A DNA stretch of 42,338 nt from Neocallimastix lanati (nom. inval.) (taxonomy: Eukaryota; Neocallimastigomycota; Neocallimastigomycetes; Neocallimastigales; Neocallimastigaceae), in NCBI GenBank assembly GCA_016946835.1, contig JACVTC010000339.1:1-42338 (forward strand), read 5' to 3'. The notes below the pieces were generated by a model. The model did no database searches. It had not been told where the DNA came from and worked only from the letters and a program-made list of their open reading frames with translations. A program made the position numbers and the translations under genes. Shown here in pieces: positions 17,412-27,694 of this stretch (its first letter is position 1; the number at the start of each line of letters is the position of its first letter).

Positions 17412-19028
17412 CTAATATTTTCTATGAGAAAATCCTTTATACCAAGGAACTCTGTCATCTTTACATTTAATATAATTATTAATTATTTCAGTATCTTTAA
17501 AATTAAGATAAATATATTGTTCAATACTAAAATTTTCTGTTTGTATTAAATTTATAAAATTATTTTCGAGACGAATATTTAAACCTGTATTCTTAATCAA
17601 AGAATTTATAATATGAATAGAATAATTATTATGTAATAATGAAACTATATAGCATACTCTAATACATAAAATAAGAATTTTATTATCACAATATTTATCA
17701 GCTAAACTAGCAATATATTCAGGGTTAGATAAAAATTTATTAACGTCAGAAGAAATATATAAATCCTTAAAAAGACTACATTGAATAAGTGGAAAAAGGT
17801 TTAGTTCATCATAATAAGCAAATTCATAATCAAATGGGAATACTTCCAAATTATTAAAAAAAAATTTATTAATTTCTTCATATGATTCTCTGTAATATTC
17901 ATCTTCACCATATTGGAGCATATGATATGAATCATCATCTACCATATCAGAATAATTACTATCAATAAACTTTTTTATTTTATTCTTAATGTAGATTACT
18001 TTACTGTAATTTTTTTTATGGTCAAATGCTAAACCCTTTATATTAAATAAATCTTCATTCTCAAAATTTATTGAATCAGTATCAACATCAACATGACATC
18101 TGTTATTAGAATTAAACTTATTTTCAACTTCATCAAGTTTTATTAATTCAAAATTACTTTTTTTTAATTGATTATAATTAATATTATATTTATTAACATA
18201 TATATTATACGGATATGAATAAAAATTAACACTTCCTCTATAAAGATCACTCAATCCATCATCATTAAAAATAGTATTAATAAATGTTTCTGTATATTTA
18301 TCTTCAGAAAATTTAAGATATGTTTGATTTGGTTTAAATATTTTTGTTTTATATTTTTCTATAATGTTTAATGGTAATACAGCTTGTATAAAGAGAGGAT
18401 AACCAGAAGTATCTATTAAAGAATCATTTATTAAATTTTCAATTACATATTCCAAAACAGTAGTATCATTTCCAAACATTTTTAAAATATAACTGACTAG
18501 ATTAGATATAGTAAAATATTTCAATAATTTTTTTATTTCATAGAATTTTTTATTTAAATAAAAAAAATTAAATCCATATATTTTTATTAAAATATTATCA
18601 GATATTTTTTTTGGCTTAAATAATCTAAACACATTCTTAGATATTAAATTATAATTATAAAGATAGAATAATAAAATGACTGGATCAATAGATTTTAATA
18701 TGAAATCAACTTTTTCGATATTAATTGTATCAAAAATTAAAGTTTTAATTAAATATTCATTTGGTATAAAATTTCTTGCATATATGTAATCAATATTATA
18801 TATTAAATCAATAAAAGCATTATACTGATCTATATTATTTACATAAAATGCTTGAAAAGCATTAATACTAAATTTTATTATACTTTTATGATCTTTTATT
18901 TTATCATAATTATTTAATGGTTTATACAAGAATATTCCTTTATTTGCAATAATTTCTAAAGTTTCAATATTACAGTTATTGTGTAATTCATCATAAAATT
19001 CTGCAGTATTTTTTTCAATATCATTCAT
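17412..19028 (-). CDS. hypothetical 538-aa intracellular protein
   Basis: This protein is not recognised. It lacks a signal peptide and is rich in Asn, Ile, Tyr and Phe. Residues about 1-240 look like a series of paired helices (for example FILKSIDPVILLFYLYNYNLIS and VLEYVIENLINDSLIDTSGYPLFIQAV). This is faintly like very divergent ankyrin-type repeats, but the TPLHxA signature is missing. A more acidic, Tyr-rich region covers about 340-420. It ends in WYKGFSHRKY. It lies between the secreted-protein genes in the same orientation as the two before it, and diverges from the 2552-aa gene over a 299-base gap. It could be a lineage-specific fungal protein. No function is proposed. Confidence 0.65.
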   Translation of the reverse strand: MNDIEKNTAEFYDELHNNCNIETLEIIANKGIFLYKPLNNYDKIKDHKSIIKFSINAFQAFYVNNIDQYNAFIDLIYNIDYIYARNFIPNEYLIKTLIFDTINIEKVDFILKSIDPVILLFYLYNYNLISKNVFRLFKPKKISDNILIKIYGFNFFYLNKKFYEIKKLLKYFTISNLVSYILKMFGNDTTVLEYVIENLINDSLIDTSGYPLFIQAVLPLNIIEKYKTKIFKPNQTYLKFSEDKYTETFINTIFNDDGLSDLYRGSVNFYSYPYNIYVNKYNINYNQLKKSNFELIKLDEVENKFNSNNRCHVDVDTDSINFENEDLFNIKGLAFDHKKNYSKVIYIKNKIKKFIDSNYSDMVDDDSYHMLQYGEDEYYRESYEEINKFFFNNLEVFPFDYEFAYYDELNLFPLIQCSLFKDLYISSDVNKFLSNPEYIASLADKYCDNKILILCIRVCYIVSLLHNNYSIHIINSLIKNTGLNIRLENNFINLIQTENFSIEQYIYLNFKDTEIINNYIKCKDDRVPWYKGFSHRKY

Positions 19029-19327
19029 TATTAATAATATAAAATCTGATAATATATTTTATTATATTACTAAAATTTTCAAATCAATTTAAAACTGAAA
19101 ATAAAATTATTATTTATATATAGTATATTTAATATTTGTAAAACGAATTAATTAAATATATAATTTTAAGTTTATTCATTAATTATAAAAATAAGTATTA
19201 ATATATTAGATGTATGATGTATTAATAAATGATATTATATATATACATTTAATATTATTATTATTAATATATAGTAAAATATATAAAATGATTTCTTTGA
19301 TTAATTTATTAATAAAATAAATTTAAA

Positions 19328-22300
19328 ATGAATATATTAATTATATTATTTTTACTATATTACATTATTGGAGTTCAGGGAAGTCTTCATAATCATGAAT
19401 CATTACAAATTGCTACATTATTATTAGCAGCTGCTGATGAAAAATGTATAATGAATAATGATAAATGTGGTTTAAGCAAAGATTCAGATGGTAATCCTAT
19501 TAATATAAAAATTGTAACAACAGAAGAAGATGTAGATTATAAAATACTTGTAACAGAAACATTTACAAAAGGTAAGAAAATAAAGCAAATACCAGTAAAA
19601 GAAGATCATTATATACTTACTAATCTAAATGATATGTCGGGAACAATATTGGATATTATTCCAGCATTACGTAAAATGAGTAATAAGGATGCAGAAGAAT
19701 ATTATGCAAATGTTTTATTTCCAGCTGCAAAAGCAATTTATAATAACAAAATTGAAACATATGAAAATGATTTAGATGCTTTTATCGAAAAAAATAATAT
19801 ATTCAGATATATTATTTCTAGTGATTTTTCATTATTTGATAATAATGTTGAATTAATTTATGATCCTGTAAATTCTGATTCTAAAGATATAAATATTTTA
19901 GATAATATTTTTGATTTTATTTTAAGGGATGAAGATTTGAAAAAGGATGATTTTTATAATGTATGTAAAGATAAAACAAATATAGATATAGATATTTTAT
20001 ATGAATTTGTTAAAAATTGTAGAGATAATGCATTTTGTAAGAATAAATATTTTAATGGTAAAGTAAAAGAAACATCTTTTGTAGTGATAAAAAATATAAA
20101 AGATAATAAAGAAAATTATCATTTTATTTTAAGTGATAGTAAAAATCAAAAAATAGCATGTCCAATTACATTAACCAAAAATTCTGATTCTAATGAATAC
20201 CAATTAAAAGAAGATTCTTCATTTAAAGAATTAAATATGTATACACCATTAATTTTTGAAGAAAATAAATTTGAAGAACTTTATACAAAAGTTAATGAAA
20301 TTGTTATTAAATATAAAAATAATAATTTAGAAGAACAAATAGTAAATGTTATAAAAGAATCAGATACATTAAAGGAAATAAAAGTAGCAAAAGAAAATTT
20401 TATAAAAAATAATAATGATGATGATAGAAAGAAATTGGATAATGAATACACTACATTAAATAATATAAAAGAAGCTAAATATGCAATTTCTAATTTTAAA
20501 TATGAATTAACTAAATGTATTGCTGAAGAATTAAACCAAAATAGTTTTCAACAATGTCAAAGATTTGGTAATGAGATTTATAATGAGATTTATGATGTTA
20601 TTTATATTAAAATAACTGACAAAGACATGTATGATAGCATAAGTAACAAGGAAAATTATAATTTAAGAGAAATTTTACGTACTTATATTAACGAAGAAAA
20701 AATTAAAAAGCAATCACAATTGCACCCTATTGATAATATTGAGAATTTTTCTTCATTAATAAATGATCCAAAAGCAATAGATGACACAACATTAAATTAT
20801 GTAGTCGAAAGATTAACATCAATTGGAGGATTTGATAAAGAAATTGCAAAAATACGTACTAAACAATTAGATAAAACAAAAGATAAAGAAATTTTAAATC
20901 GAATAATCAATATTATTTCTTTTCCAAATACTGAAAATAAAAATGATATTAGTGCTGAATCGATACACCATTATTACAATAAAGAGTATCATAATCCTAA
21001 TGGAAAAAATAATGAGGGATATATAAAAGATGAAAGAATAGACATTTTGGCATTATGTGATTTAATAGCTAATACTAAAAGTACATTTTCAATTCCTCAA
21101 ATTAATGATATATCTACATATCCAGGTTATGTTCATCCTATTGATCCTAATATCCAAGAACAAGAAAAAAAACAATATTTAAATACTAATATTTATGGTA
21201 ACTTTCAAAGAAAGATTAATGAAGGCAAATACATGTTTGATGATATTATAAATTTAGATTTAAATGCAGACTTATTGGATCATATAACTGAGTTTAAAAA
21301 ATATTTACAAAAATATTATAATAATAAAGATGATTGGATTAAAGATACTAGAAGTAATGATGAAAATCGTTGGTTCAATAGTTATATTGAAACACATATA
21401 TATACGATAAAGGATGCTATTAAAGAAGAAAATAATGAACTAGAAGAATTTAAAACTATTATTAGTAATATTGGTAATAATAATGTAATTACTGATCGAT
21501 CCACGATAAACAATATTAGATTATATGTATACGGAAAAATAAATATAGGTGCTAATAATTATAATATGCTAAGATATGTAGTCGATAGATATTTAAAAGA
21601 ATTACAAAACACACCATTAAATGAGAAAGATGATAGATCTAAATATTTACAATTAAGAGACATAAAAAATAAATTAAATGATAATAAAAAGTTAACTGAT
21701 AAAGAAAAAAGATTTATTATGGATTATGTTACCAGTACATTGTTTAATTTTAACAATAACCAGGTTACTGTTGATACTGATTTTATTAATGAAATAAAAT
21801 CCAATGATTTTTTTAATTTAAATAATAGAGAAAAAGTAAGAAAATCTCTCGAAGAAATTATTAATAATGATGAAAAAAATGGAAAACATTTATTTGAGAT
21901 GGATAAAAAGAGAGAAGAATTTAATACTAAATATAAAAATATAATAGATTATGATGACAGTTTAATTTCCAGTTATTTAAATTATAATAATAGAAATAAT
22001 GATTATAGAACTAAATTTGAAACCTATGCAGATATGACAAATGCTCTTATATCAGATGATGAAATAAATAAAAAAGAAATAGTAAGTAAATTATCATTTT
22101 CTTCATTTTATGAACATTTATTACCAACAAATGGTGCTGGTTATATACTTGGTTATGATATGGATTTAAGTCATATAAAAGAAGAAGAAGAAATACTAAA
22201 GATTATAAAACAAACCAGTAGTAAAATATGCCAAAGAAAAAATGGAATATCAAGTAAAAGAGAAATTACAAAAACATGTGTTAATGTACCTAAAATATCT

Positions 22301-25300
22301 AAAATGCAAAAAGCTAAATCATTAACTTTAAAAACAATAGAATTATTTAAAGAAAAAGAACTATATTTGAATGATAATATAAATGTCGATAATGTTTGGA
22401 AAACCTTAACAGAATTTTACGAAGAAAATCTTGGAAAATTTGATAATGATGAAAGTATGAAATTTATAACATATTTTTTTGATACGATTGAAGAATATAA
22501 AGAAATAATTTCTGATTCTAATTATAATTATAATAATAATAATTATGCTATAAATGAAAAGACTGTTACTAATTTAGAAAAACTTTTTTACAGTGCATAT
22601 GAAAAACATTTAAATAACGAATTTGATAAGATATATGATAATGATGGAAAAGAATTATATATTTCGGATTATAAAAGGGATTCCCAATCCAAGTTGCAAA
22701 AAGAAAAATTAATTAATATTATTAATAGGCTTAGTAGTTTAACCAACGACAAAAATATTTACGAAGATAGTTTAGGAATTAAATATGATGGGAACAGAAT
22801 ATTGTCCGAAATTGATTATAAAACTATAGATAAAGATTCAAATAACTTAGTAGATGCTATTAATAGCTTAATAGATAAAATAGATAGTATAAATAAAAAT
22901 AAATTGTCAGAAATTGAAATAAAAAAATTAACAGATATATATTATAAATTAAAAGAATTATATTCAATTAACAAAGAGGAAGAAAAGTTTGAAAATCCTA
23001 TTAATAGTGAAATTGTACATAATTTATATAATTCAGTTGGAGCTAAACTTGATATAATTAAAAATAAGGAATATATAGAACTAAATTCAGACAATAGTAT
23101 CTTAAAAATTCCAGACTTAGAACATTTCGAATCAGATGGAAAAACTATAACAGATGTTATTATAGATAAAAATATTCCCTTGGAAAATAAGAAATTTATT
23201 ATAGAAGCTTTAGATAATAGCATTAATACGAATATTGAAAATTCAATAGATTCAGGAACAAGCTTTAAAGCAGGACAGTTATGTAGGAATCCAAATAGTA
23301 GAGTAAATAAGCGTAGTTTAGATTGTGAACCCAATACATCTAATTTAATTGATATTACATTTGATGAAATAGCATTGTTAATATTATCAGCAGGTAATAT
23401 GGATGGTAGCATGAGTAAAGCTATGGATGAGAATGGTGATTTCATTCCAATTACTATAAATGTTATGGATAACGGAGAAGAAAGGCAATTAAGTATCAAA
23501 GACATTATTCCTAGTTTGAGAAATTTAGAAGGTGAAAAACTTGAAGCAAAGTTTAACATATTATACAATTTAGCTCAAATTGCGTATCTGGAACATTTCA
23601 GTATTCTAATGGATGGAGAAGGAAATATTGATATTTCTGGATCAACAGATTTAATTAAAAATCATGATATTACTAATTTTTTGATTTCAGGAGACTTTGA
23701 AAACAACATAAAAGAAACTGGATACTATTTTTCATCTGATTCTGATATTGATACAATGTTTAAGTCATTTTTATTTGATGTTATTAATGGTAATGAAAAT
23801 GAATTAAATGATATTGATATTAATGATTTTGATAAATTACCATCCGATATTAAAAATAAATGGAGATACAGTAATATATATGATGAGAATGAAAATGAAA
23901 ATGAATTTAATAAACATAACACCTTGTTTAAAGCCATTACCATACATTGTAACAAATCTCCTAGTTGTAAGGAACAATTTATGGATAATGATAAATTCAA
24001 TAGGGAAGACTTATCGTTTAATATCATATCATTTAAAGATAATGACGATAATGGTAATTCAATTACTAATCATGCTTTTATTATAAATAATGATGAGATC
24101 AAACAAACAATACATGCATTTACCCTAAGTGAAATTGATAATAATAAATATGAAATTAATGATAAGTATCCATCGAATCAAATGAGTTATTCACTTATGA
24201 ATTTGTTAAATATTAATGGTAATTTAATAAATAGTAATTTTGAATATGATGGTCAATATATTATTAAAGCAGGTATAGGATTATTAGCTGAATGTGGAAT
24301 AAAACTTCAACTTCCTGATGGAACTATTTTAAATCCTGAGGATTATAATTTAAGTGCTAATGATGTTGAAGAAGATACCATTATTGAAGATAAATATGGA
24401 GTAAAATTAGATAGTAAGTTTACTCTCAACGTTGTTGATGCGAAAATTCTTTTTGCTAAATTAGCAGAAACCAAAGATAATATTATTTGTAGTGAAACTG
24501 ATTCCAAAACAGGATCTTTAAATGCTCATTCAGGAAAATTTGTTTTAAATAGAAATATTCTATTAGATGGTAATGAAGATGTTACAAATACATTATCTAT
24601 TGATGATCTAGGTATAATTAACGATTATAATAAAATAATAATGGAAAAAATAAAATATCCATCACACAATGGTATGATACATTTTACCAATAAAAATGAA
24701 TTTAACAAAGAATATAGTAATTTTGTTGATTCAGTAAAGTTAGATAATTCTATTAACAAAAAAATAAATAATGAGGTAAATCAGTGTGTAAAAAAAGCTA
24801 ATGGAAAGAGAAAAAGAACAACAAAAGATACCTGTATTTCATGTATATCAGTTTCTATGGGACATGAACTTAAAAATTCGTTAAAAGAATCATTAAAAAT
24901 CTTAAAAAATTATGATTCATACAGAATAATGATAGATCTAGAAAAGGATATAGATATTTCTAATCCAAAAAGTTTATGTAGGAATGCAGAATCTATAGTG
25001 AATGTTTTAGAAACTTCGGTTGATGTCTATAAAAGTAATATTGAACGAATGAATGATAATGATAAAGAAGATTATATAATTAAATTATATGACACTATTA
25101 ATGCATATTATAACAAGTATTACAAAGCTGCTTTTTTAAATGATAAAGATATTCTTAATATAAATCAAGAAAAATTAGATGAGATGGAACTTATATATAA
25201 TGAAGCACTTGAAATTTATAGTAAAAAAAATGAAGGTGATGTAACAAAAAAAATAATTAAACCTGATATAGAAACTGGATCAAAATATGTTAATGATGAA

Positions 25301-26986
25301 TTGCGTTATACAATAAGCTATTTTGTAAATATGATTAATAAAGATAATGTAGCAATCGATAATGGTTCTTTAAACTTTGATTTTGACAAAGAAGTTGCTG
25401 AAAATCATGGAAATAGAAATTTAGATTTAGATGCAATTATAGAATCATTTAATGGAATAGAAATTGATGAAACAGATACTACAACCAAAAAATATTTATT
25501 AAATATTCATAATAGACTTAAAAAAATAGAAGAGAGTTTTGATAGAGAGAATATTGATGGAGATTATAAAAATAATTCAGAAATAGTTTATAAATTAATG
25601 GATTCTTTAATTACAAAATTTGAAAATGTTTACAAAGACAGTGATGCAAATATAAAAAGAATAGTTAAACATTATAGAAATAGTAATAAAAATATTAATA
25701 AAAGTAACATAAAATCTAAAAACTATTTAAATATAGATCATGTAATTAATAATGTAAATAATATGAAAGATTTTATTTTAAATGATCCCGAAAATATTTA
25801 TGTTAAAGAATATTTTGATAATTTAAAATATAAAATTTTTAATGATGTTAATGATGATGAGAGTGAGAATTTACCCGATTCAATTTTAAACGAAATTAAT
25901 GATTTAAAATTAAAGATTAATGATAAGATAGAAAATTTCAATCAGTACAGTTCTCCTGAAGGTCATATTGAGGAAGGTATTCATATTATCGATCTAATTA
26001 ATAATTATAATGAAGTATGTTATACTGCTATTGATACGTATAACGATGGTTTTAAAGCTGAAATTATTTCTATAAATGATGAATTAAAGAATCGAGTTAA
26101 TTACATAAGATTAAGATTATTCTATGATAGTATGAACAAAATTATGAATAACAATCCTCAATTATTTAAATTAAATAATGGTGCTAATTTAGAAGAATAC
26201 GTTAATCCTAATGGTATTAATTATTATTTTGGTAGTAATAAAATAACAGAACCTACAACAGAAGAATTAGGATCAATTATAAATCAAGCTATAAATTCAA
26301 AGAGTGATGCTGTATTTATATTTACGGATGAAGATACTAATAAATATCAACTAATAGAATTAAAACGTAGTTTACGATATCAATATAAATTAGTAGTTTA
26401 TGAGCCAGCGTTTATTAGAGATCCAAATGAAATTACTGAGTTAAACGCTATTATAAATAGAAATAATTTTCTTTCTAATATAAAAGGTACTGATATGAAT
26501 AATGAATCATTCGAAGAAACTATAATTAAAAATGCAGAAAAATATAGATCATTATATAATAAAGTATCACATGAATCTCGTAATCCAATAACAAATATTG
26601 AAGAAGCGAATGAATTATATAATGATATAAATAATAATGCTGATAATTCTGAAATAAACAGTAAAGAAGATTATATTAAATGCGTTGAAGGAGTTAAAAA
26701 AGAAACAATTTATCTCAAAAATAACATTATATGTTCATCAGGTAAAATAGAACAAGATGTACATGACAAATTAACTAATTATTATTCCGAATTTACAGGT
26801 AAAACTTCAAAAATAGGTAAAGTTGTTACATTTAAACCTATTGATAGCAAATTTAATCCTAATAAAGATAAAAAAGTAACTTCCCAAATGACAAATTATA
26901 ATAATAAAATTATTAAAACTAATCCAAAATCTACTATACATCCAAAATCTCAAAACAGTATTATTGGTAAAAAAAAACATTCATAA
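19328..26986 (+). CDS. giant secreted protein with two related modules, function unknown
   Basis: This is an intron-free 2552-residue ORF with a signal peptide (MNILIILFLLYYIIGVQG). No known domain is recognised. The sequence repeats itself. DIIPALRKM (about residue 109) and the ISSDFS segment (163) recur as DIIPSLRNL (about 1391) and ISGDFE (about 1453). A Cys pair, CRDNAFCKNK, recurs as CNKSPSCKEQ (about 1540), and the 17-residue CQRKNGISSKREITKTC (about 968) recurs as CVKKANGKRKRTTKDTC (about 1820). The second module starts near 1315-1335, just after an NKR dibasic site that could be cut by a Kex2-like protease. Module one carries about 450 extra residues between the later landmarks. Most of the length is Asn/Asp/Glu/Lys-rich and helical; the last 60 residues are basic. 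Arginine is mostly AGA. It is probably a lineage-specific fungal extracellular protein; a role with the neighbouring lectins is only inferred. Confidence 0.78.
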   Translation: MNILIILFLLYYIIGVQGSLHNHESLQIATLLLAAADEKCIMNNDKCGLSKDSDGNPINIKIVTTEEDVDYKILVTETFTKGKKIKQIPVKEDHYILTNLNDMSGTILDIIPALRKMSNKDAEEYYANVLFPAAKAIYNNKIETYENDLDAFIEKNNIFRYIISSDFSLFDNNVELIYDPVNSDSKDINILDNIFDFILRDEDLKKDDFYNVCKDKTNIDIDILYEFVKNCRDNAFCKNKYFNGKVKETSFVVIKNIKDNKENYHFILSDSKNQKIACPITLTKNSDSNEYQLKEDSSFKELNMYTPLIFEENKFEELYTKVNEIVIKYKNNNLEEQIVNVIKESDTLKEIKVAKENFIKNNNDDDRKKLDNEYTTLNNIKEAKYAISNFKYELTKCIAEELNQNSFQQCQRFGNEIYNEIYDVIYIKITDKDMYDSISNKENYNLREILRTYINEEKIKKQSQLHPIDNIENFSSLINDPKAIDDTTLNYVVERLTSIGGFDKEIAKIRTKQLDKTKDKEILNRIINIISFPNTENKNDISAESIHHYYNKEYHNPNGKNNEGYIKDERIDILALCDLIANTKSTFSIPQINDISTYPGYVHPIDPNIQEQEKKQYLNTNIYGNFQRKINEGKYMFDDIINLDLNADLLDHITEFKKYLQKYYNNKDDWIKDTRSNDENRWFNSYIETHIYTIKDAIKEENNELEEFKTIISNIGNNNVITDRSTINNIRLYVYGKINIGANNYNMLRYVVDRYLKELQNTPLNEKDDRSKYLQLRDIKNKLNDNKKLTDKEKRFIMDYVTSTLFNFNNNQVTVDTDFINEIKSNDFFNLNNREKVRKSLEEIINNDEKNGKHLFEMDKKREEFNTKYKNIIDYDDSLISSYLNYNNRNNDYRTKFETYADMTNALISDDEINKKEIVSKLSFSSFYEHLLPTNGAGYILGYDMDLSHIKEEEEILKIIKQTSSKICQRKNGISSKREITKTCVNVPKISKMQKAKSLTLKTIELFKEKELYLNDNINVDNVWKTLTEFYEENLGKFDNDESMKFITYFFDTIEEYKEIISDSNYNYNNNNYAINEKTVTNLEKLFYSAYEKHLNNEFDKIYDNDGKELYISDYKRDSQSKLQKEKLINIINRLSSLTNDKNIYEDSLGIKYDGNRILSEIDYKTIDKDSNNLVDAINSLIDKIDSINKNKLSEIEIKKLTDIYYKLKELYSINKEEEKFENPINSEIVHNLYNSVGAKLDIIKNKEYIELNSDNSILKIPDLEHFESDGKTITDVIIDKNIPLENKKFIIEALDNSINTNIENSIDSGTSFKAGQLCRNPNSRVNKRSLDCEPNTSNLIDITFDEIALLILSAGNMDGSMSKAMDENGDFIPITINVMDNGEERQLSIKDIIPSLRNLEGEKLEAKFNILYNLAQIAYLEHFSILMDGEGNIDISGSTDLIKNHDITNFLISGDFENNIKETGYYFSSDSDIDTMFKSFLFDVINGNENELNDIDINDFDKLPSDIKNKWRYSNIYDENENENEFNKHNTLFKAITIHCNKSPSCKEQFMDNDKFNREDLSFNIISFKDNDDNGNSITNHAFIINNDEIKQTIHAFTLSEIDNNKYEINDKYPSNQMSYSLMNLLNINGNLINSNFEYDGQYIIKAGIGLLAECGIKLQLPDGTILNPEDYNLSANDVEEDTIIEDKYGVKLDSKFTLNVVDAKILFAKLAETKDNIICSETDSKTGSLNAHSGKFVLNRNILLDGNEDVTNTLSIDDLGIINDYNKIIMEKIKYPSHNGMIHFTNKNEFNKEYSNFVDSVKLDNSINKKINNEVNQCVKKANGKRKRTTKDTCISCISVSMGHELKNSLKESLKILKNYDSYRIMIDLEKDIDISNPKSLCRNAESIVNVLETSVDVYKSNIERMNDNDKEDYIIKLYDTINAYYNKYYKAAFLNDKDILNINQEKLDEMELIYNEALEIYSKKNEGDVTKKIIKPDIETGSKYVNDELRYTISYFVNMINKDNVAIDNGSLNFDFDKEVAENHGNRNLDLDAIIESFNGIEIDETDTTTKKYLLNIHNRLKKIEESFDRENIDGDYKNNSEIVYKLMDSLITKFENVYKDSDANIKRIVKHYRNSNKNINKSNIKSKNYLNIDHVINNVNNMKDFILNDPENIYVKEYFDNLKYKIFNDVNDDESENLPDSILNEINDLKLKINDKIENFNQYSSPEGHIEEGIHIIDLINNYNEVCYTAIDTYNDGFKAEIISINDELKNRVNYIRLRLFYDSMNKIMNNNPQLFKLNNGANLEEYVNPNGINYYFGSNKITEPTTEELGSIINQAINSKSDAVFIFTDEDTNKYQLIELKRSLRYQYKLVVYEPAFIRDPNEITELNAIINRNNFLSNIKGTDMNNESFEETIIKNAEKYRSLYNKVSHESRNPITNIEEANELYNDINNNADNSEINSKEDYIKCVEGVKKETIYLKNNIICSSGKIEQDVHDKLTNYYSEFTGKTSKIGKVVTFKPIDSKFNPNKDKKVTSQMTNYNNKIIKTNPKSTIHPKSQNSIIGKKKHS

Positions 26987-27694
26987 CTTAAAATAAGATA
27001 ATTCAATAACAATTAAATTATATTTAATATTGCTATTCTATTATATTCAATATAATAATACATAATATTAAATATGTATATTAATTATAATTAAATTTAA
27101 AAAATATTCGAACTAAAATGTAATAAATTATTTTATTTGTTAATAGATATAAATATTGCACTAAAATATATATTAATATATATTAAAAAAAAAAGTATGA
27201 TATTTATATTTATTAATTAATATGTTCAAGAAATAAAATAATTTTTTAAAAGTCTATTTTTTTTTTAAAAAAAAAATTAAAAAATAAATATTAAATTAAA
27301 TATTTAATATTATACAAATATTTATGATTATTAAGATAAAAAATAAATTTTTTTTTCTATTTATTTAATTAGTAATATTTTAAAAATATCATTTCTATTT
27401 TATAATATATATGAAATGATAATAATATATTTAAAAAAAGTATTTTATTTATTAATGTAAATTTAATTCATTATATTTATTTATTAATTAAATAGATATT
27501 AATTATATAATATTTAATAATAAATATTTATTTACTAATTATTATATATATTATTATGTTTGATTAATTAAAAAATTATTAATGTATATAATATTATATT
27601 ATAATTTTTTTTAAAATGATTAACTTTATTAATATTTTATTTTTCAAAAATATTATTAAAAATAAATAATAATCAATATTAATTAAATATATAA
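26987..27694. other. A/T-rich intergenic gap
   Basis: This gap lies between two large same-strand secreted-protein genes. It is almost pure A/T with repeated ATATTAATATATATTA-like words and homopolymer runs. No ORF or RNA gene is seen. Confidence 0.5.

Noticed and set aside
17412-19028. Ankyrin-repeat protein call for the 538-aa gene
   Set aside because: Helical pairing is suggestive, but no repeat has the TPLHxA or GADxN signature, so the call is not supported.
22942-23568. 208-aa antisense ORF inside the 2552-aa gene
   Set aside because: Its Leu/Ser/Ile-rich translation is what the complement of Asn/Asp/Glu/Lys-rich coding DNA gives, and the sense frame has a signal peptide and internal module similarity.
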